From positions 68,417,290-68,481,289 of the forward strand of contig CM075649.1 of NCBI GenBank assembly GCA_037953625.1: DNA of 64,000 bases, written 5' to 3'. Made by a program: the position numbers and the translations under genes. Source of the DNA: Crotalaria pallida. Taxonomy: Eukaryota; Streptophyta; Magnoliopsida; Fabales; Fabaceae. Numbering within the stretch: position 1 is the stretch's first letter; each line of letters begins with the position of its first letter. Positions 37,478 to 52,200 of the stretch are shown here, one piece after another. Below the pieces are notes generated by a model. That model made no database searches. It saw only the letters and a program-made list of their open reading frames with translations, and had not been told where the DNA came from.

Positions 37478-40400
37478 AGGATCATTCTAATGGTTCTTAT
37501 AAGTCCTAATACACATTCCTAGACCATTCTAAGCCTTTAGAATACTCTCTTAACCATTCCATACTTGTTAGAACATCCAAGGACTCGTGCTACACCCTCT
37601 ACGTCCCTTGGTGTACCAAGCACTGTTTAGGATCATTCTAATGTTCTTATAAGTCCTAATACACATTCCTAGATTCTAAGCCTTTAGAATACTCTCTTAA
37701 CCATTATACACTTGTTAAAACCTCCAAGGACTCATGCTACACCCTCTACGTCCCTTGAGGACTCAAGTATTGCTTAGGATCATTCTAATGGTTCTTATAA
37801 GTCCTAATACACATTCCTAGACCATTCTAAGCCTTTAGAATACTCTCTTAACCATTCTTCACTTGTTAGAACATCCAAGGACTCGTGCTACACCCTCTAC
37901 ATCCCTTGGTGTACCAAGCGATGTTTAGGATCATTCTAATGGTTCTTATAAGTCCCAATACACCTTCCTAGACCAGTCTAAGCCTTTAGAATACTCTCTT
38001 AACCATTCTACACTTGTTAGAACCTCCAAGGACTCGTGCTACACCCTCTACGTCCTTTGGGGTACCAAGCAATGTTTAGGGTCATTCTAATGGTTCTTAT
38101 AAGTCCTAATACACATTCCTAGACCATTCTAAGCCTTTAGAATACTCTCTTAACCATTCTACACTTGTTAGAACCTCCAAGGACTCGTGCGACACGCTCT
38201 ACTTCCCTTGGGGACTCAAGCATTGTTTAGGATCATTCTAATGGTTCTTATAAGTCCAAATACATATTCCTAGACCATTCTAAGCCTTTAGAATACACTC
38301 TTAACCATTCTACACTTGTTAGAACCTCCAAGGACTCGTGCTACACCCTCTAGGTCACTTGGGGTACCGAGCAATGTTTAGGATCATTCTAATGGTTCTT
38401 ATAAGTCCTAATACACATTCCTAGACCTTTCTAAGCCTTTAGAATACTCTCTTAACCATTCTACACTTGTTAGAACCTCCAAGGACTCATTCTACACCCT
38501 CTACGTCCCTTGGGGACTAGAGCATTGTTTAGGATCATTCTAATGGTTCATATAAGTCCAAATACATATTCCTAGACCATTCTAAGCGTTTGGAATACTC
38601 TCTTAACCATTATACACTTGTTAAAACCTCCAAGGACTCGTGCTACACCCTCTATGTCCCTTGAGGACTCAAGTACTGTTTAGGATCATTCTAATGGTTC
38701 TTATAAGTCCTAATAAACATTCCTAGACCATTCTAAGCCTTTAGAATACTCTCTTAACCATTCTATACTTGTTAGAACCTCCAAGGACTCGTGCGACACG
38801 CTCTACTTCCTTTGGGGACTCAAGCATTGTTTAGGATCATTCTAATGGTTCTTATAAGTCCAAATACATATTCCTAGACCATTCTAAGCCTTTAGAATAC
38901 ACTCTTAACCATTCTACACTTGTTAGAACCTCCAAGGACTCGTGCTACACCCTCTACGTCACTTGGGGTACCGAGCAATGTTTAGGATCATTCTAATGGT
39001 TCTTATAAGTCCTAATACACATTCCTAGACCATTCTAAGCCTTTAGAATACTCTCTTAACCATTCCATACTTGTTAGAACATCCAAGGACTCGTGCTACA
39101 CCCTCTACATCCCTTGGTGTACCAAGCACTGTTTAGGATCATTCTAATGTTCTTATAAGTCCTAATACACATTCCTAGATTCTAAGCCTTTAGAATACTC
39201 TCTTAACCATTATACACTTGTTAAAACCTCCAAGGACTCATGCTACACCCTCTACGTCCCTTGAGGACTCAAGTATTGCTTAGGATCATTCTAATGGTTC
39301 TTATAAGTCCTAATACACATTCCTAGACCATTCTAAGCCTTTAGAATACTCTCTTAACCATTCTTCACTTGTTAGAACATCCAAGGACTCGTGCTACACC
39401 CTCTACATCCCTTGGTGTACCAAGCGATGTTTAGGATCATTCTAATGGTTCTTATAAGTCCCAATACACCTTCCTAGACCATTCTAAGCCTTTAGAATAC
39501 TCTCTTAACCATTCTACACTTGTTAGAACCTCCAAGGACTCGTGCTACACCCTCTACGTCCTTTGGGGTACCAAGCAATGTTTAGGGTCATTCTAATGGT
39601 TCTTATAAGTCCTAATACACATTCCTAGACCATTCTAAGCCTTTAGAATACTCTCTTAACCATTCTACACTTGTTAGAACCTCCAAGGACTCGTGCGACA
39701 CGCTCTACTTCCCTTGGGGACTCAAGCATTGTTTAGGATCATTCTAATGGTTCTTATAAGTCCAAATACATATTCCTAGACCATTCTAAGCCTTTAGAAT
39801 ACACTCTTAACCATTCTACACTTGTTAGAACCTCCAAGGACTCGTGCTACACCCTCTAGGTCACTTGGGGTACCGAGCAATGTTTAGGATCATTCTAATG
39901 GTTCTTATAAGTCCTAATACACATTCCTAGACCTTTCTAAGCCTTTAGAATACTCTCTTAACCATTCTACACTTGTTAGAACCTCCAAGGACTCATTCTA
40001 CACCCTCTACGTCCCATGGGGACTAGAGCATTGTTTAGGATCATTCTAATGGTTCATATAAGTCCAAATACATATTCCTAGACCATTCTAAGCGTTTGGA
40101 ATACTCTCTTAACCATTATACACTTGTTAAAACCTCCAAGGACTCGTGCTACACCCTCTATGTCCCTTGAGGACTCAAGTACTGTTTAGGATCATTCTAA
40201 TGGTTCTTATAAGTCCTAATAAACATTCCTAGACCATTCTAAGCCTTTAGAATACTCTCTTAACCATTCTATACTTGTTAGAACCTCCAAGGACTCGTGC
40301 GACACGCTCTACTTCCTTTGGGCACTCAAGCATTGTTTAGGATCATTCTAATGGTTCTTATAAGTCCAAATACATATTCCTAGACCATTCTAAGCCTTTA

Positions 40401-40489
40401 GAATACACTCTTAACCATTCTACACTTGTTAGAACCTCCAAGGACTCGTGCTACACCCTCTAGGTCACTTGGGGTACCGAGCAATGTTT
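37478..40489 (+). repeat. 10-mer HOR, two tandem copies of 1,506 bp
   Basis: Copies are 37478-38983 and 38984-40489. Shared markers at exactly 1,506 bp include cattccatac (37559 and 39065), attcttcac (37855 and 39361) and the ggggactagagc tail (gtccc at 38505 and 40011). The length is 10 x 151 minus 4, set by a 148-bp and a 149-bp monomer. The copies differ at single bases, for example cccttgg against cccatgg before the agagc tail. Confidence 0.87.
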
Positions 40490-43400
40490 AGGATCATTCT
40501 AATGGTTCTTATAAGTCCTAATACACATTCCTAGACCATTCTAAGCCTTTAGAATACTCTCTTAACCATTCTACACTTGTTAGAACATCAAAGGACTCGT
40601 GCTACACCCTCTACATCCCTTGGTGTACCAAGCAATGTTTAGGATCATTCTAATGGTTCTTATAAGTCCTAATACACCTTCCTAGACCATTCTAAGCCTT
40701 TAGAATACTCTCTTAACCATTCTACACTTGTTAGAACCTCCAAGGACGCGTGCTACACCCTCTATGTCCCTTGAGGACTCAAGTATTGTTTAGGATCCTT
40801 CTAATGGTTCTTATAAGTCCTAATAAACATTCCTAGACCATTCTAAGCCTTTAGAATACTCTCTTAACCATTCTATACTTGTTAGAACCTCCAAGGACTC
40901 GTGCGACACGCTCTACTTCCTTTGGGGACTAGAGCATTGTTTAGGATCATTCTAATGGTTCATATAATCCAAATACATATTCCTAGACCATTCTAAGCCT
41001 TTAGAATACTCTCTTAACCATTATACACTTGTTAAAACCTCCAAGGACTCGTGCTACACCCTCTATGTCCCTTGAGGACTCAAGTATTGTTTAGGATCAT
41101 TCTAATGGTTCTTATAAGTTCTAATACACATTCCTAGACCTTTCTAAGCCTTTAGAATACTCTCTTAACCATTCTACACTTGTTAGAACATCCAAGGACT
41201 CGTGCTACACCCTCTACGTCCTTTGGGGTACCAAGCAATGTTTAGGATCATTCTAATGGTTCTTATAAGTCCTAATACACATTCCTAGACCATTCTAAGC
41301 CTTTAGAATACTCTCTTAACCATTCTACACTTGTTAGAACCTCCAAGGACTCATGCGACACGCTCTACTTCCCTTGGGGACTCAAGCATTGTTTAGGATC
41401 CTTCTAATGGTTCTTATAAGTCCAAATACATATTCCTAGACCATTCTAAGCCTTTAGAATACACTCTTAACCATTCTACACTTGTTAGAACCTCCAAGGA
41501 CTCGTGCTACACCCTCTACGTCACTTGGGGTACCGAGCAATGTTTAGGATCATTCTAATGGTTCTTATAAGTCCTAATACACATTCCTAGACCATTCTAA
41601 GCCTTTAGAATACTCTCTTAACCATTCTACACTTGTTAGAACATCAAAGGACTCGTGCTACACCCTCTACATCCCTTGGTGTACCAAGCAATGTTTATGA
41701 TCATTCTAATGGTTCTTATAAGTCCTAATACACCTTCCTAGACCATTCTAAGCCTTTAGAATACTCTCTTAACCATTCTACACTTGTTAGAACCTCCAAG
41801 GACGCGTGCTACACCCTCTATGTCCCTTGAGGACTCAAGTATTGTTTAGGATCATTCTAATGGTTCTTATAAGTCCTAATACACATTCCTAGACCTTTCT
41901 AAGCCTTTAGAATACTCTCTTAACCATTCTACACTTGTTAGAATATCCAAGGACTCGTGCTACACCCTCTACATCCCTTGGTGTACCAAGCAATGTTTAG
42001 GATCATTCTAATGGTTCTTATAAGTCCTAATACACCTTCCTAGACCATTCTAAGCCTTTAGAATACTCTCTTAACCATTCTACACTTGTTAGAACCTCCA
42101 AGGACTCCTGCTACACCCTCTACGTCCCATGGGGACTAGAGCATTGTTTAGGATCATTCTAATGGTTCATATAAGTCCAAATACATATTCCTAGACCATT
42201 CTAAGCCTTTAGAATACTCTCTTAACCATTATACACTTGTTAAAACCTCCAAGGACTCGTGCTACACCCTCTATGTCCCTTGAGGACTCAAGTATTGTTT
42301 AGGATCATTCTAATGGTTCTTATAAGTTCTAATACACATTCCTAGACCTTTCTAAGCCTTTAGAATACTCTCTTAACCATTCTACACTTGTTAGAACATC
42401 CAAGGACTCGTGCTACACCCTCTACGTCCTTTGGGGTACCAAGCAATGTTTAGGATCATTCTAATGGTTCTTATAAGTCCTAATACACATTCCTAGACCA
42501 TTCTAAGCCTTTAGAATACTCTCTTAACCATTCTACACTTGTTAGAACCTCCAAGGACTCATGCGACACGCTCTACTTCCCTTGGGGACTCAAGCATTGT
42601 TTAGGATCCTTCTAATGGTTCTTATAAGTCCAAATACATATTCCTAGACCATTCTAAGCCTTTAGAATACACTCTTAACCATTCTACACTTGTTAGAACC
42701 TCCAAGGACTCGTGCTACACCCTCTACGTCACTTGGGGTACCGAGCAATGTTTAGGATCATTCTAATGGTTCTTATAAGTCCTAATACACATTCCTAGAC
42801 CATTCTAAGCCTTTAGAATACTCTCTTAACCATTCCATACTTGTTAGAACATCCAAGGACTCGTGCTACACCCTCTACGTCCCTTGGTGTACCAAGCACT
42901 GTTTAGGATCATTCTAATGTTCTTATAAGTCCTAATACACCTTCCTAGACCATTCTAAGCCTTTAGAATACTCTCTTAACCATTCTACACTTGTTAGAAC
43001 CTCCAAGGACTCGTGCTACACCCTCTATGTCCCTTGAGGACTCAAGTATTGTTTAGGATCATTCTAATGGTTCTTATAAGTCCTAATACACATTCCTAGA
43101 CCATTCTAAGCCTTTAGAATACACTCTTAACCATTCTACACTTGTTAGAACCTCCAAGGACTCGTGCTACACCCTCTACGTCACTTGGGGTACCGAGCAA
43201 TGTTTAGGATCATTCTAATGGTTCTTATAAGTCCTAATACACATTCCTAGACCATTCTAAGCCTTTAGAATACTCTCTTAACCATTCCATACTTGTTAGA
43301 ACATCCAAGGACTCGTGCTACACCCTCTACGTCCTTTAGGGTACCAAGCCATGTTTAGGGTCATTCTAATGGTTCTTATAAGTCCTAATACACATTCCTA

Positions 43401-44563
43401 GACCATTCTAAGCCTTTAGAATACTCTCTTAACCATTCCATACTTGTTAGAACATCCCAGGACTCGTGCTACACCCTCTACGTCCCTTGGTGTACCAAGC
43501 ACTGTTTAGGATCATTCTAATGTTCTTATAAGTCCTAATACACCTTCCTAGACCATTCTAAGCCTTTAGAATACTCTCTTAACCATTCTACACTTGTTAG
43601 AACCTCCAAGGACTCGTGCTACACCCTCTATGTCCCTTGAGGACTCAAGTATTGTTTAGGATCATTCTAATGGTTCTTATAAGTCCTAATACACATTCCT
43701 AGACCTTTCTAAGCCTTTAGAATACTCTCTTAACCATTCTACACTTGTTAGAACATCCAAGGACTCGTGCTACACCCTCTACATCCCTTGGTGTACCAAG
43801 CAATGTTTAGGATCATTCTAATGGTTCTTATAAGTCCTAATACACCTTACTAGACCATTCTAAGCCTTTAGAATACTCTCTTAACCATTCTACACTTGTT
43901 AGAACCTCCAAGGACTCATGCTACACCCTCTACGTCCCATGGGGACTAGAGCATTGTTTAGGATCATTCTAATGGTTCATATAAGTCCAAATACATATTC
44001 CTAGACCATTCTAAGCCTTTAGAATACTCTCTTAACCATTATACACTTGTTAAAACCTCCAAGGACTCGTGCTACACCCTCTATGTCCCTTGAGGACTCA
44101 AGTATTGTTTAGGATCATTCTAATGGTTCTTATAAGTTCTAATACACATTCCTAGACCTTTCTAAGCCTTTAGAATACTCTCTTAACCATTCTACACTTG
44201 TTAGAACATCCAAGGACTCGTGCTACACCCTCTACGTCCTTTGGGGTACCAAGCAATGTTTAGGATCATTCTAATGGTTCTTATAAGTCCTAATACAGAT
44301 TCCTAGACCATTCTAAGCCTTTAGAATACTCTCTTAACCATTCTACACTTGTTAGAACCTCCAAGGACTCGTGCGACACGCTCTACTTCCCTTGGGGACT
44401 CAAGCATTGTTTAGGATCCTTCTAATGGTTCTTATAAGTCCAAATACATATTCCTAGACCATTCTAAGCCTTTAGAATACACTCTTAACCATTCTACACT
44501 TGTTAGAACCTCCAAGGACTCGTGCTACACCCTCTACGTCACTTGGGGTACCGAGCAATGTTT
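40490..44563 (+). repeat. Intermediate region with 1,208- and 1,810-bp spacings
   Basis: The ggatcc junction occurs at 41396, 42604 and 44414, and the cttataagttctaat head at 41111, 42319 and 44129. Both give intervals of 1,208 and 1,810 bp. The first is eight monomers; the second is twelve less two bases. The same monomer types as the flanking HORs are used in other orders, as expected for overlapping unequal exchanges. Confidence 0.78.
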
Positions 44564-47500
44564 AGGATCATTCTAATGGTTCTTATAAGTCCTAATACAC
44601 ATTCCTAGACCATTCTAAGCCTTTAGAATACTCTCTTAACCATTCCATACTTGTTAGAACATCCAAGGACTCGTGCTACACCCTCTACGTCCCTTGGTGT
44701 ACCAAGCACTGTTTAGGATCATTCTAATGTTCTTATAAGTCCTAATACAAATTCCTAGATTCTAAGCCTTTAGAATACTCTCTTAACCATTATACACTTG
44801 TTAAAACCTCCAAGGACTCATGCTACACCCTCTACGTCCCTTGAGGACTCAAGTATTGCTTAGGATCATTCTAATGGTTCTTATAAGTCCTAATACACAT
44901 TCCTAGACCATTCTAAGCCTTTAGGATACTCTCTTAACCATTCTTCACTTGTTAGAACATCCAAGGACTCGTGCTACACCCTCTACATCCCTTGGTGTAC
45001 CAAGCGATGTTTAGGATCATTCTAATGGTTCTTATAAGTCCCAATACACCTTCCTAGACCATTCTAAGCCTTTAGAATACTCTCTTAACTATTCTACACT
45101 TGTTAGAACCTCCAAGGACTCGTGCTACACCCTCTACGTCCTTTGGGATACCAAGCAATGTTTAGGGTCATTCTAATGGTTCTTATAATTCCTAATACAC
45201 ATTCCTAGACCATTCTAAGCCTTTAGAATACTCTCTTAACCATTCTACACTTGTTAGAACCTCCAAGGACTCGTGCGACACGCTCTACTTCCCTTGGGGA
45301 CTCAAGCATTGTTTAGGATCATTCTAATGGTTCTTATAAGTCCAAATACATATTCCTAGTTCATTCTAAGCCTTTAGAATACACTCTTAACTATTCTACA
45401 CTTGTTAGAACCTCCAAGGACTCGTGCTACACCCTCTAGATCACTTGGGGTACCGAGCAATGTTTAGGATCATTCTAATGGTTCTTATAAGTCCTAATAC
45501 ACATTCCTAGACCTTTCTAAGCCTTTAGAATACTCTCTTAACCATTCTACACTTGTTAGAACATCCAAGGACTCGTGCTACACCCTCTACATCCCTTGGT
45601 GTACCAAGCAATGTTTAGGATCATTCTAATGGTTCTTATAAGTCCTAATACACATTCCTAGACCATTCTAAGCCTTTAGAATACTCTCTTAACCATTCTA
45701 CACTTGTTAGAACCTCCAAGGACTCATGCTACACCCTCTACGTCCCATGGGGACTAGAGCATTGTTTAGGATCATTCTAATGGTTCATATAAGTCCAAAT
45801 ACATATTCCTAGACCATTCTAAGCGTTTGGAATACTCTCTTAACCATTATACACTTGTTAAAACCTCCAAGGACTCGTGCTACACCCTCTATGTCCCTTG
45901 AGGACTCAAGTACTGTTTAGGATCATTCTAATGGTTCTTATAAGTCCTAATAAACATTCCTAGACCATTCTAAGCCTTTAGAATACTCTCTTAACCATTC
46001 TACACTTGTTAGAACCTCCAAGGACTCGTGCTACACCCTCTATGTCCCTTGAGGACTCAAGTATTGTTTAGGATCATTCTAATGGTTCTTATAAGTCCTA
46101 ATACACATTCCTAGACCTTTCTAAGCCTTTAGAATACTCTCTTAACCATTCTACACTTGTTAGAACATCCAAGGACTCGTGCTACACCCTCTACATCCCT
46201 TGGTGTACCAAGCAATGTTGAGGATCATTCTAATGGTTCTTATAAGTCCTAATACACCTTCCTAGACCATTCTATGCCTTTAGAATACTCTCTTAACCAT
46301 TCTACACTTGTTAGAACCTCCAAGGACTCATGCTACACCCTCTACGTCCCATGGGGACTAGAGCATTGTTTAGGATCATTCTAATGGTTCATATAAGTCC
46401 AAATACATATTCCTAGACCATTCTAAGCGTTTGGAATACTCTCTTAACCATTATACACTTGTTAAAACCTCCAAGGACTCGTGCTACACCCTCTATGTCC
46501 CTTGAGGACTCAAGTACTGTTTAGGATCATTCTAATGGTTCTTATAAGTCCTAATAAACATTCCTAGACCATTCTAAGCCTTTAGAATACTCTCTTAACC
46601 ATTCTACACTTGTTAGAACCTCCATGGACTCGTGCTACACCCTCTATGTCCCTTGAGGACTCAAGTATTGTTTAGGATCATTCTAATGGTTCTTATAAGT
46701 CCTAATACACATTCCTAGACCATTCTAAGCCTTTAGAATACTCTCTTAACCATTCCATACTTGTTAGAACATCCAAGGACTCGTGCTACACCCTCTACGT
46801 CCCTTGGTGTACCAAGCACTGTTTAGGATCATTCTAATGTTCTTATAAGTCCTAATACACATTCCTAGATTCTAAGCCTTTAGAATACTCTCTTAACCAT
46901 TATACACTTGTTAAAACCTCCAAGGACTCATGCTACACCCTCTACGTCCCTTGAGGACTCAAGTATTGCTTAGGATCATTCTAATGGTTCTTATAAGTCC
47001 TAATACACATTCCTAGACCATTCTAAGCCTTTAGGATACTCTCTTAACCATTCTTCACTTGTTAGAACATCCAAGGACTCGTGCTACACCCTCTACATCC
47101 CTTGGTGTACCAAGCGATGTTTAGGATCATTCTAATGGTTCTTATAAGTCCCAATACACCTTCCTAGACCATTCTAAGCCTTTAGAATACTCTCTTAACT
47201 ATTCTACACTTGTTAGAACCTCCAAGGACTCGTGCTACACCCTCTACGTCCTTTAGGGTACCAAGCCATGTTTAGGGTCATTCTAATGGTTCTTATAAGT
47301 CCTAATACACATTCCTAGACCATTCTAAGCCTTTAGAATACTCTCTTAACCATTCTACACTTGTTAGAACCTCCAAGGACTCGTGCGACACGCTCTACTT
47401 CCCTTGGGGACTCAAGCATTGTTTAGGATCATTCTAATGGTTCTTATAAGTCCAAATACATATTCCTAGTTCATTCTAAGCCTTTAGAATACACTCTTAA

Positions 47501-49235
47501 CCATTCTACACTTGTTAGAACCTCCAAGGACTCGTGCTACACCCTCTAGATCACTTGGGGTACCGAGCAATGTTTAGGATCATTCTAATGGTTCTTATAA
47601 GTCCTAATACACATTCCTAGACCTTTCTAAGCCTTTAGAATACTCTCTTAACCATTCTACACTTGTTAGAACATCCAAGGACTCGTGCTACACCCTCTAC
47701 ATCCCTTGGTGTACCAAGCATTGTTTAGGATCATTCTAATGGTTCTTATAAGTCCTAATACACATTCCTAGACCATTCTAAGCCTTTAGAATACTCTCTT
47801 AACCATTCTACACTTGTTAGAACCTCCAAGGACTCATGCTACACCCTCTACGTCCCATGGGGACTAGAGCATTGTTTAGGATCATTCTAATGGTTCATAT
47901 AAGTCCAAATACATATTCCTAGACCATTCTAAGCGTTTGGAATACTCTCTTAACCATTATACACTTGTTAAAACCTCCAAGGACTCGTGCTACACCCTCT
48001 ATGTCCCTTGAGGACTCAAGTACTGTTTAGGATCATTCTAATGGTTCTTATAAGTCCTAATAAACATTCTAGACCATTCTAAGCCTTTAGAATACTCTCT
48101 TAACCATTCTACACTTGTTAGAACCTCCAAGGACTCGTGCGACACGCTCTACTTCCTTTGGGGACTCAAGCATTGTTTAGGATCATTCTAATGGTTCTTA
48201 TAAGTCCAAATACATATTCCTAGACCATTCTAAGCCTTTAGAATACACTCTTAACCATTCTACACTTGTTAGAACCTCCAACGACTCGTGCTACACCCTC
48301 TAGGTCACTTGGGGTACCGAGCAATGTTTAGGATCATTCTAATGGTTCTTATAAGTCCTAATACACATTCCTAGACCATTCTAAGCCTTTAGAATACTCT
48401 CTTAACCATTCTACACTTGTTAGAACATCAAAGGACTCGTGCTACACCCTCTACATCCCTTTGTGTACCAAGCAATGTTTAGGATCATTCTAATGGTTCT
48501 TATAAGTCCTAATACACCTTCCTAGACCATTCTAAGCCTTTAGAATACTCTCTTAACCATTCTACACTTGTTAAAACCTCCAAGGACTCATGCTACACGC
48601 TCTACGTCCCTTGGGGACTCAAGCATTGTTTAGGATCATTCTAATGGTTCTTATAAGTCCAAATACATATTCCTAGACCATTCTAGGCCTTTAGAATACT
48701 CTCTTAACCATTCTACACTTGTTAGAACCTCCAAGGACTCGTGCTACACCCTCTACGTCACTTGGGGTACCGAGCAATGTTTAGGATCATTCTAATGGTT
48801 CTTATAACTCCTAATACACATTCCTAGACCATTCTAAGCCTTTAGAATACTCTCTTAACCATTATACACTTGTTAGAACATCCAAGGACTCGTGCTACAC
48901 CCTCTACGTCCCTTGAGGACTCAAGTATTGTTTAGGATCATTCTAATGGTTCTTATAAGTCCAAATACATATTCCTAGAACATTCTAAGCCTTTAGAATA
49001 CTCTCTTAACCATTCTACACTTGTTAGAACCTCCAAGGACTCGTGCTACACCCTCTACGTCACTTGGGGTACCGAGCAATTTTTAGGATCATTCTAATGG
49101 TTCTTATAAGTCCTAATACACATTCCTAGACCATTCTAAGCCTTTAGAATACTCTCTTAACCATTCTACACTTGTTAGAACCTCCAAGGACTCGTGCTAC
49201 ACCCTATACGTCCCTTGGGGACTCAAGCATTGTTT
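44564..49235 (+). repeat. 31-mer HOR copy 1 (4,672 bp)
   Basis: All tested markers recur at exactly 4,672 bp: cattccatac (44645 and 49317), attcttcac (44941 and 49613), catggggactagagc tails (gtccc at 45742/50414, 46346/51018 and 47852/52524) and ttataactcc (48802 and 53474). Inside it, a 14-mer of 2,110 bp is repeated (44645 to 46755, 44941 to 47051, cctagttcattc about 45356 to 47466). The 14-mer is the 1,506-bp 10-mer enlarged by a 604-bp tetramer duplication (45742 to 46346). Confidence 0.87.
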
Positions 49236-52200
49236 AGGATCATTCTAATGGTTCTTATAAGTCCTAATACACATTCCTAGACCTTTCTAAGCCTTTAGAA
49301 TACTCTCTTAACCATTCCATACTTGTTAGAACATCCAAGGACTCGTGCTACACCCTCTACGTCCCTTGGTGTACCAAGCACTGTTTAGGATCATTCTAAT
49401 GTTCTTATAAGTCCTAATACACATTCCTAGATTCTAAGCCTTTAGAATACTCTCTTAACCATTATACACTTGTTAAAACCTCCAAGGACTCATGCTACAC
49501 CCTCTACGTCCCTTGAGGACTCAAGTATTGCTTAGGATCATTCTAATGGTTCTTATAAGTCCTAATACACATTCCTAGACCATTCTAAGCCTTTAGGATA
49601 CTCTCTTAACCATTCTTCACTTGTTAGAACATCCAAGGACTCGTGCTACACCCTCTACATCCCTTGGTGTACCAAGCGATGTTTAGGATCATTCTAATGG
49701 TTCTTATAAGTCCCAATACACCTTCCTAGACCATTCTAAGCCTTTAGAATACTCTCTTAACTATTCTACACTTGTTAGAACCTCCAAGGACTCGTGCTAC
49801 ACCCTCTACGTCCTTTGGGATACCAAGCAATGTTTAGGGTCATTCTAATGGTTCTTATAATTCCTAATACACATTCCTAGACCATTCTAAGCCTTTAGAA
49901 TACTCTCTTAACCATTCTACACTTGTTAGAACCTCCAAGGACTCGTGCGACACGCTCTACTTCCCTTGGGGACTCAAGCATTGTTTAGGATCATTCTAAT
50001 GGTTCTTATAAGTCCAAATACATATTCCTAGTTCATTCTAAGCCTTTAGAATACACTCTTAACTATTCTACACTTGTTAGAACCTCCAAGGACTCGTGCT
50101 ACACCCTCTAGATCACTTGGGGTACCGAGCAATGTTTAGGATCATTCTAATGGTTCTTATAAGTCCTAATACACATTCCTAGACCTTTCTAAGCCTTTAG
50201 AATACTCTCTTAACCATTCTACACTTGTTAGAACATCCAAGGACTCGTGCTACACCCTCTACATCCCTTGGTGTACCAAGCAATGTTTAGGATCATTCTA
50301 ATGGTTCTTATAAGTCCTAATACACATTCCTAGACCATTCTAAGCCTTTAGAATACTCTCTTAACCATTCTACACTTGTTAGAACCTCCAAGGACTCATG
50401 CTACACCCTCTACGTCCCATGGGGACTAGAGCATTGTTTAGGATCATTCTAATGGTTCATATAAGTCCAAATACATATTCCTAGACCATTCTAAGCGTTT
50501 GGAATACTCTCTTAACCATTATACACTTGTTAAAACCTCCAAGGACTCGTGCTACACCCTCTATGTCCCTTGAGGACTCAAGTACTGTTTAGGATCATTC
50601 TAATGGTTCTTATAAGTCCTAATAAACATTCCTAGACCATTCTAAGCCTTTAGAATACTCTCTTAACCATTCTACACTTGTTAGAACCTCCAAGGACTCG
50701 TGCTACACCCTCTATGTCCCTTGAGGACTCAAGTATTGTTTAGGATCATTCTAATGGTTCTTATAAGTCCTAATACACATTCCTAGACCTTTCTAAGCCT
50801 TTAGAATACTCTCTTAACCATTCTACACTTGTTAGAACATCCAAGGACTCGTGCTACACCCTCTACATCCCTTGGTGTACCAAGCAATGTTGAGGATCAT
50901 TCTAATGGTTCTTATAAGTCCTAATACACCTTCCTAGACCATTCTATGCCTTTAGAATACTCTCTTAACCATTCTACACTTGTTAGAACCTCCAAGGACT
51001 CATGCTACACCCTCTACGTCCCATGGGGACTAGAGCATTGTTTAGGATCATTCTAATGGTTCATATAAGTCCAAATACATATTCCTAGACCATTCTAAGC
51101 GTTTGGAATACTCTCTTAACCATTATACACTTGTTAAAACCTCCAAGGACTCGTGCTACACCCTCTATGTCCCTTGAGGACTCAAGTACTGTTTAGGATC
51201 ATTCTAATGGTTCTTATAAGTCCTAATAAACATTCCTAGACCATTCTAAGCCTTTAGAATACTCTCTTAACCATTCTACACTTGTTAGAACCTCCAAGGA
51301 CTCGTGCTACACCCTCTATGTCCCTTGAGGACTCAAGTATTGTTTAGGATCATTCTAATGGTTCTTATAAGTCCTAATACACATTCCTAGACCATTCTAA
51401 GCCTTTAGAATACTCTCTTAACCATTCCATACTTGTTAGAACATCCAAGGACTCGTGCTACACCCTCTACGTCCCTTGGTGTACCAAGCACTGTTTAGGA
51501 TCATTCTAATGTTCTTATAAGTCCTAATACACATTCCTAGATTCTAAGCCTTTAGAATACTCTCTTAACCATTATACACTTGTTAAAACCTCCAAGGACT
51601 CATGCTACACCCTCTACGTCCCTTGAGGACTCAAGTATTGCTTAGGATCATTCTAATGGTTCTTATAAGTCCTAATACACATTCCTAGACCATTCTAAGC
51701 CTTTAGGATACTCTCTTAACCATTCTTCACTTGTTAGAACATCCAAGGACTCGTGCTACACCCTCTACATCCCTTGGTGTACCAAGCGATGTTTAGGATC
51801 ATTCTAATGGTTCTTATAAGTCCCAATACACCTTCCTAGACCATTCTAAGCCTTTAGAATACTCTCTTAACTATTCTACACTTGTTAGAACCTCCAAGGA
51901 CTCGTGCTACACCCTCTACGTCCTTTAGGGTACCAAGCCATGTTTAGGGTCATTCTAATGGTTCTTATAAGTCCTAATACACATTCCTAGACCATTCTAA
52001 GCCTTTAGAATACTCTCTTAACCATTCTACACTTGTTAGAACCTCCAAGGACTCGTGCGACACGCTCTACTTCCCTTGGGGACTCAAGCATTGTTTAGGA
52101 TCATTCTAATGGTTCTTATAAGTCCAAATACATATTCCTAGTTCATTCTAAGCCTTTAGAATACACTATTAACCATTCTACACTTGTTAGAACCTCCAAG

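Noticed and set aside
38070..51955. TTTAGGG plant-telomere-like heptamer in the junction variant gtttagggtcattc (near 38075, 39584, 43356, 45162, 47269, 49837, 51948)
   Set aside because: Each is a single heptamer made by one A-to-G change in the usual tttaggatc junction, never in tandem. It is a coincidence and not interstitial telomere sequence.
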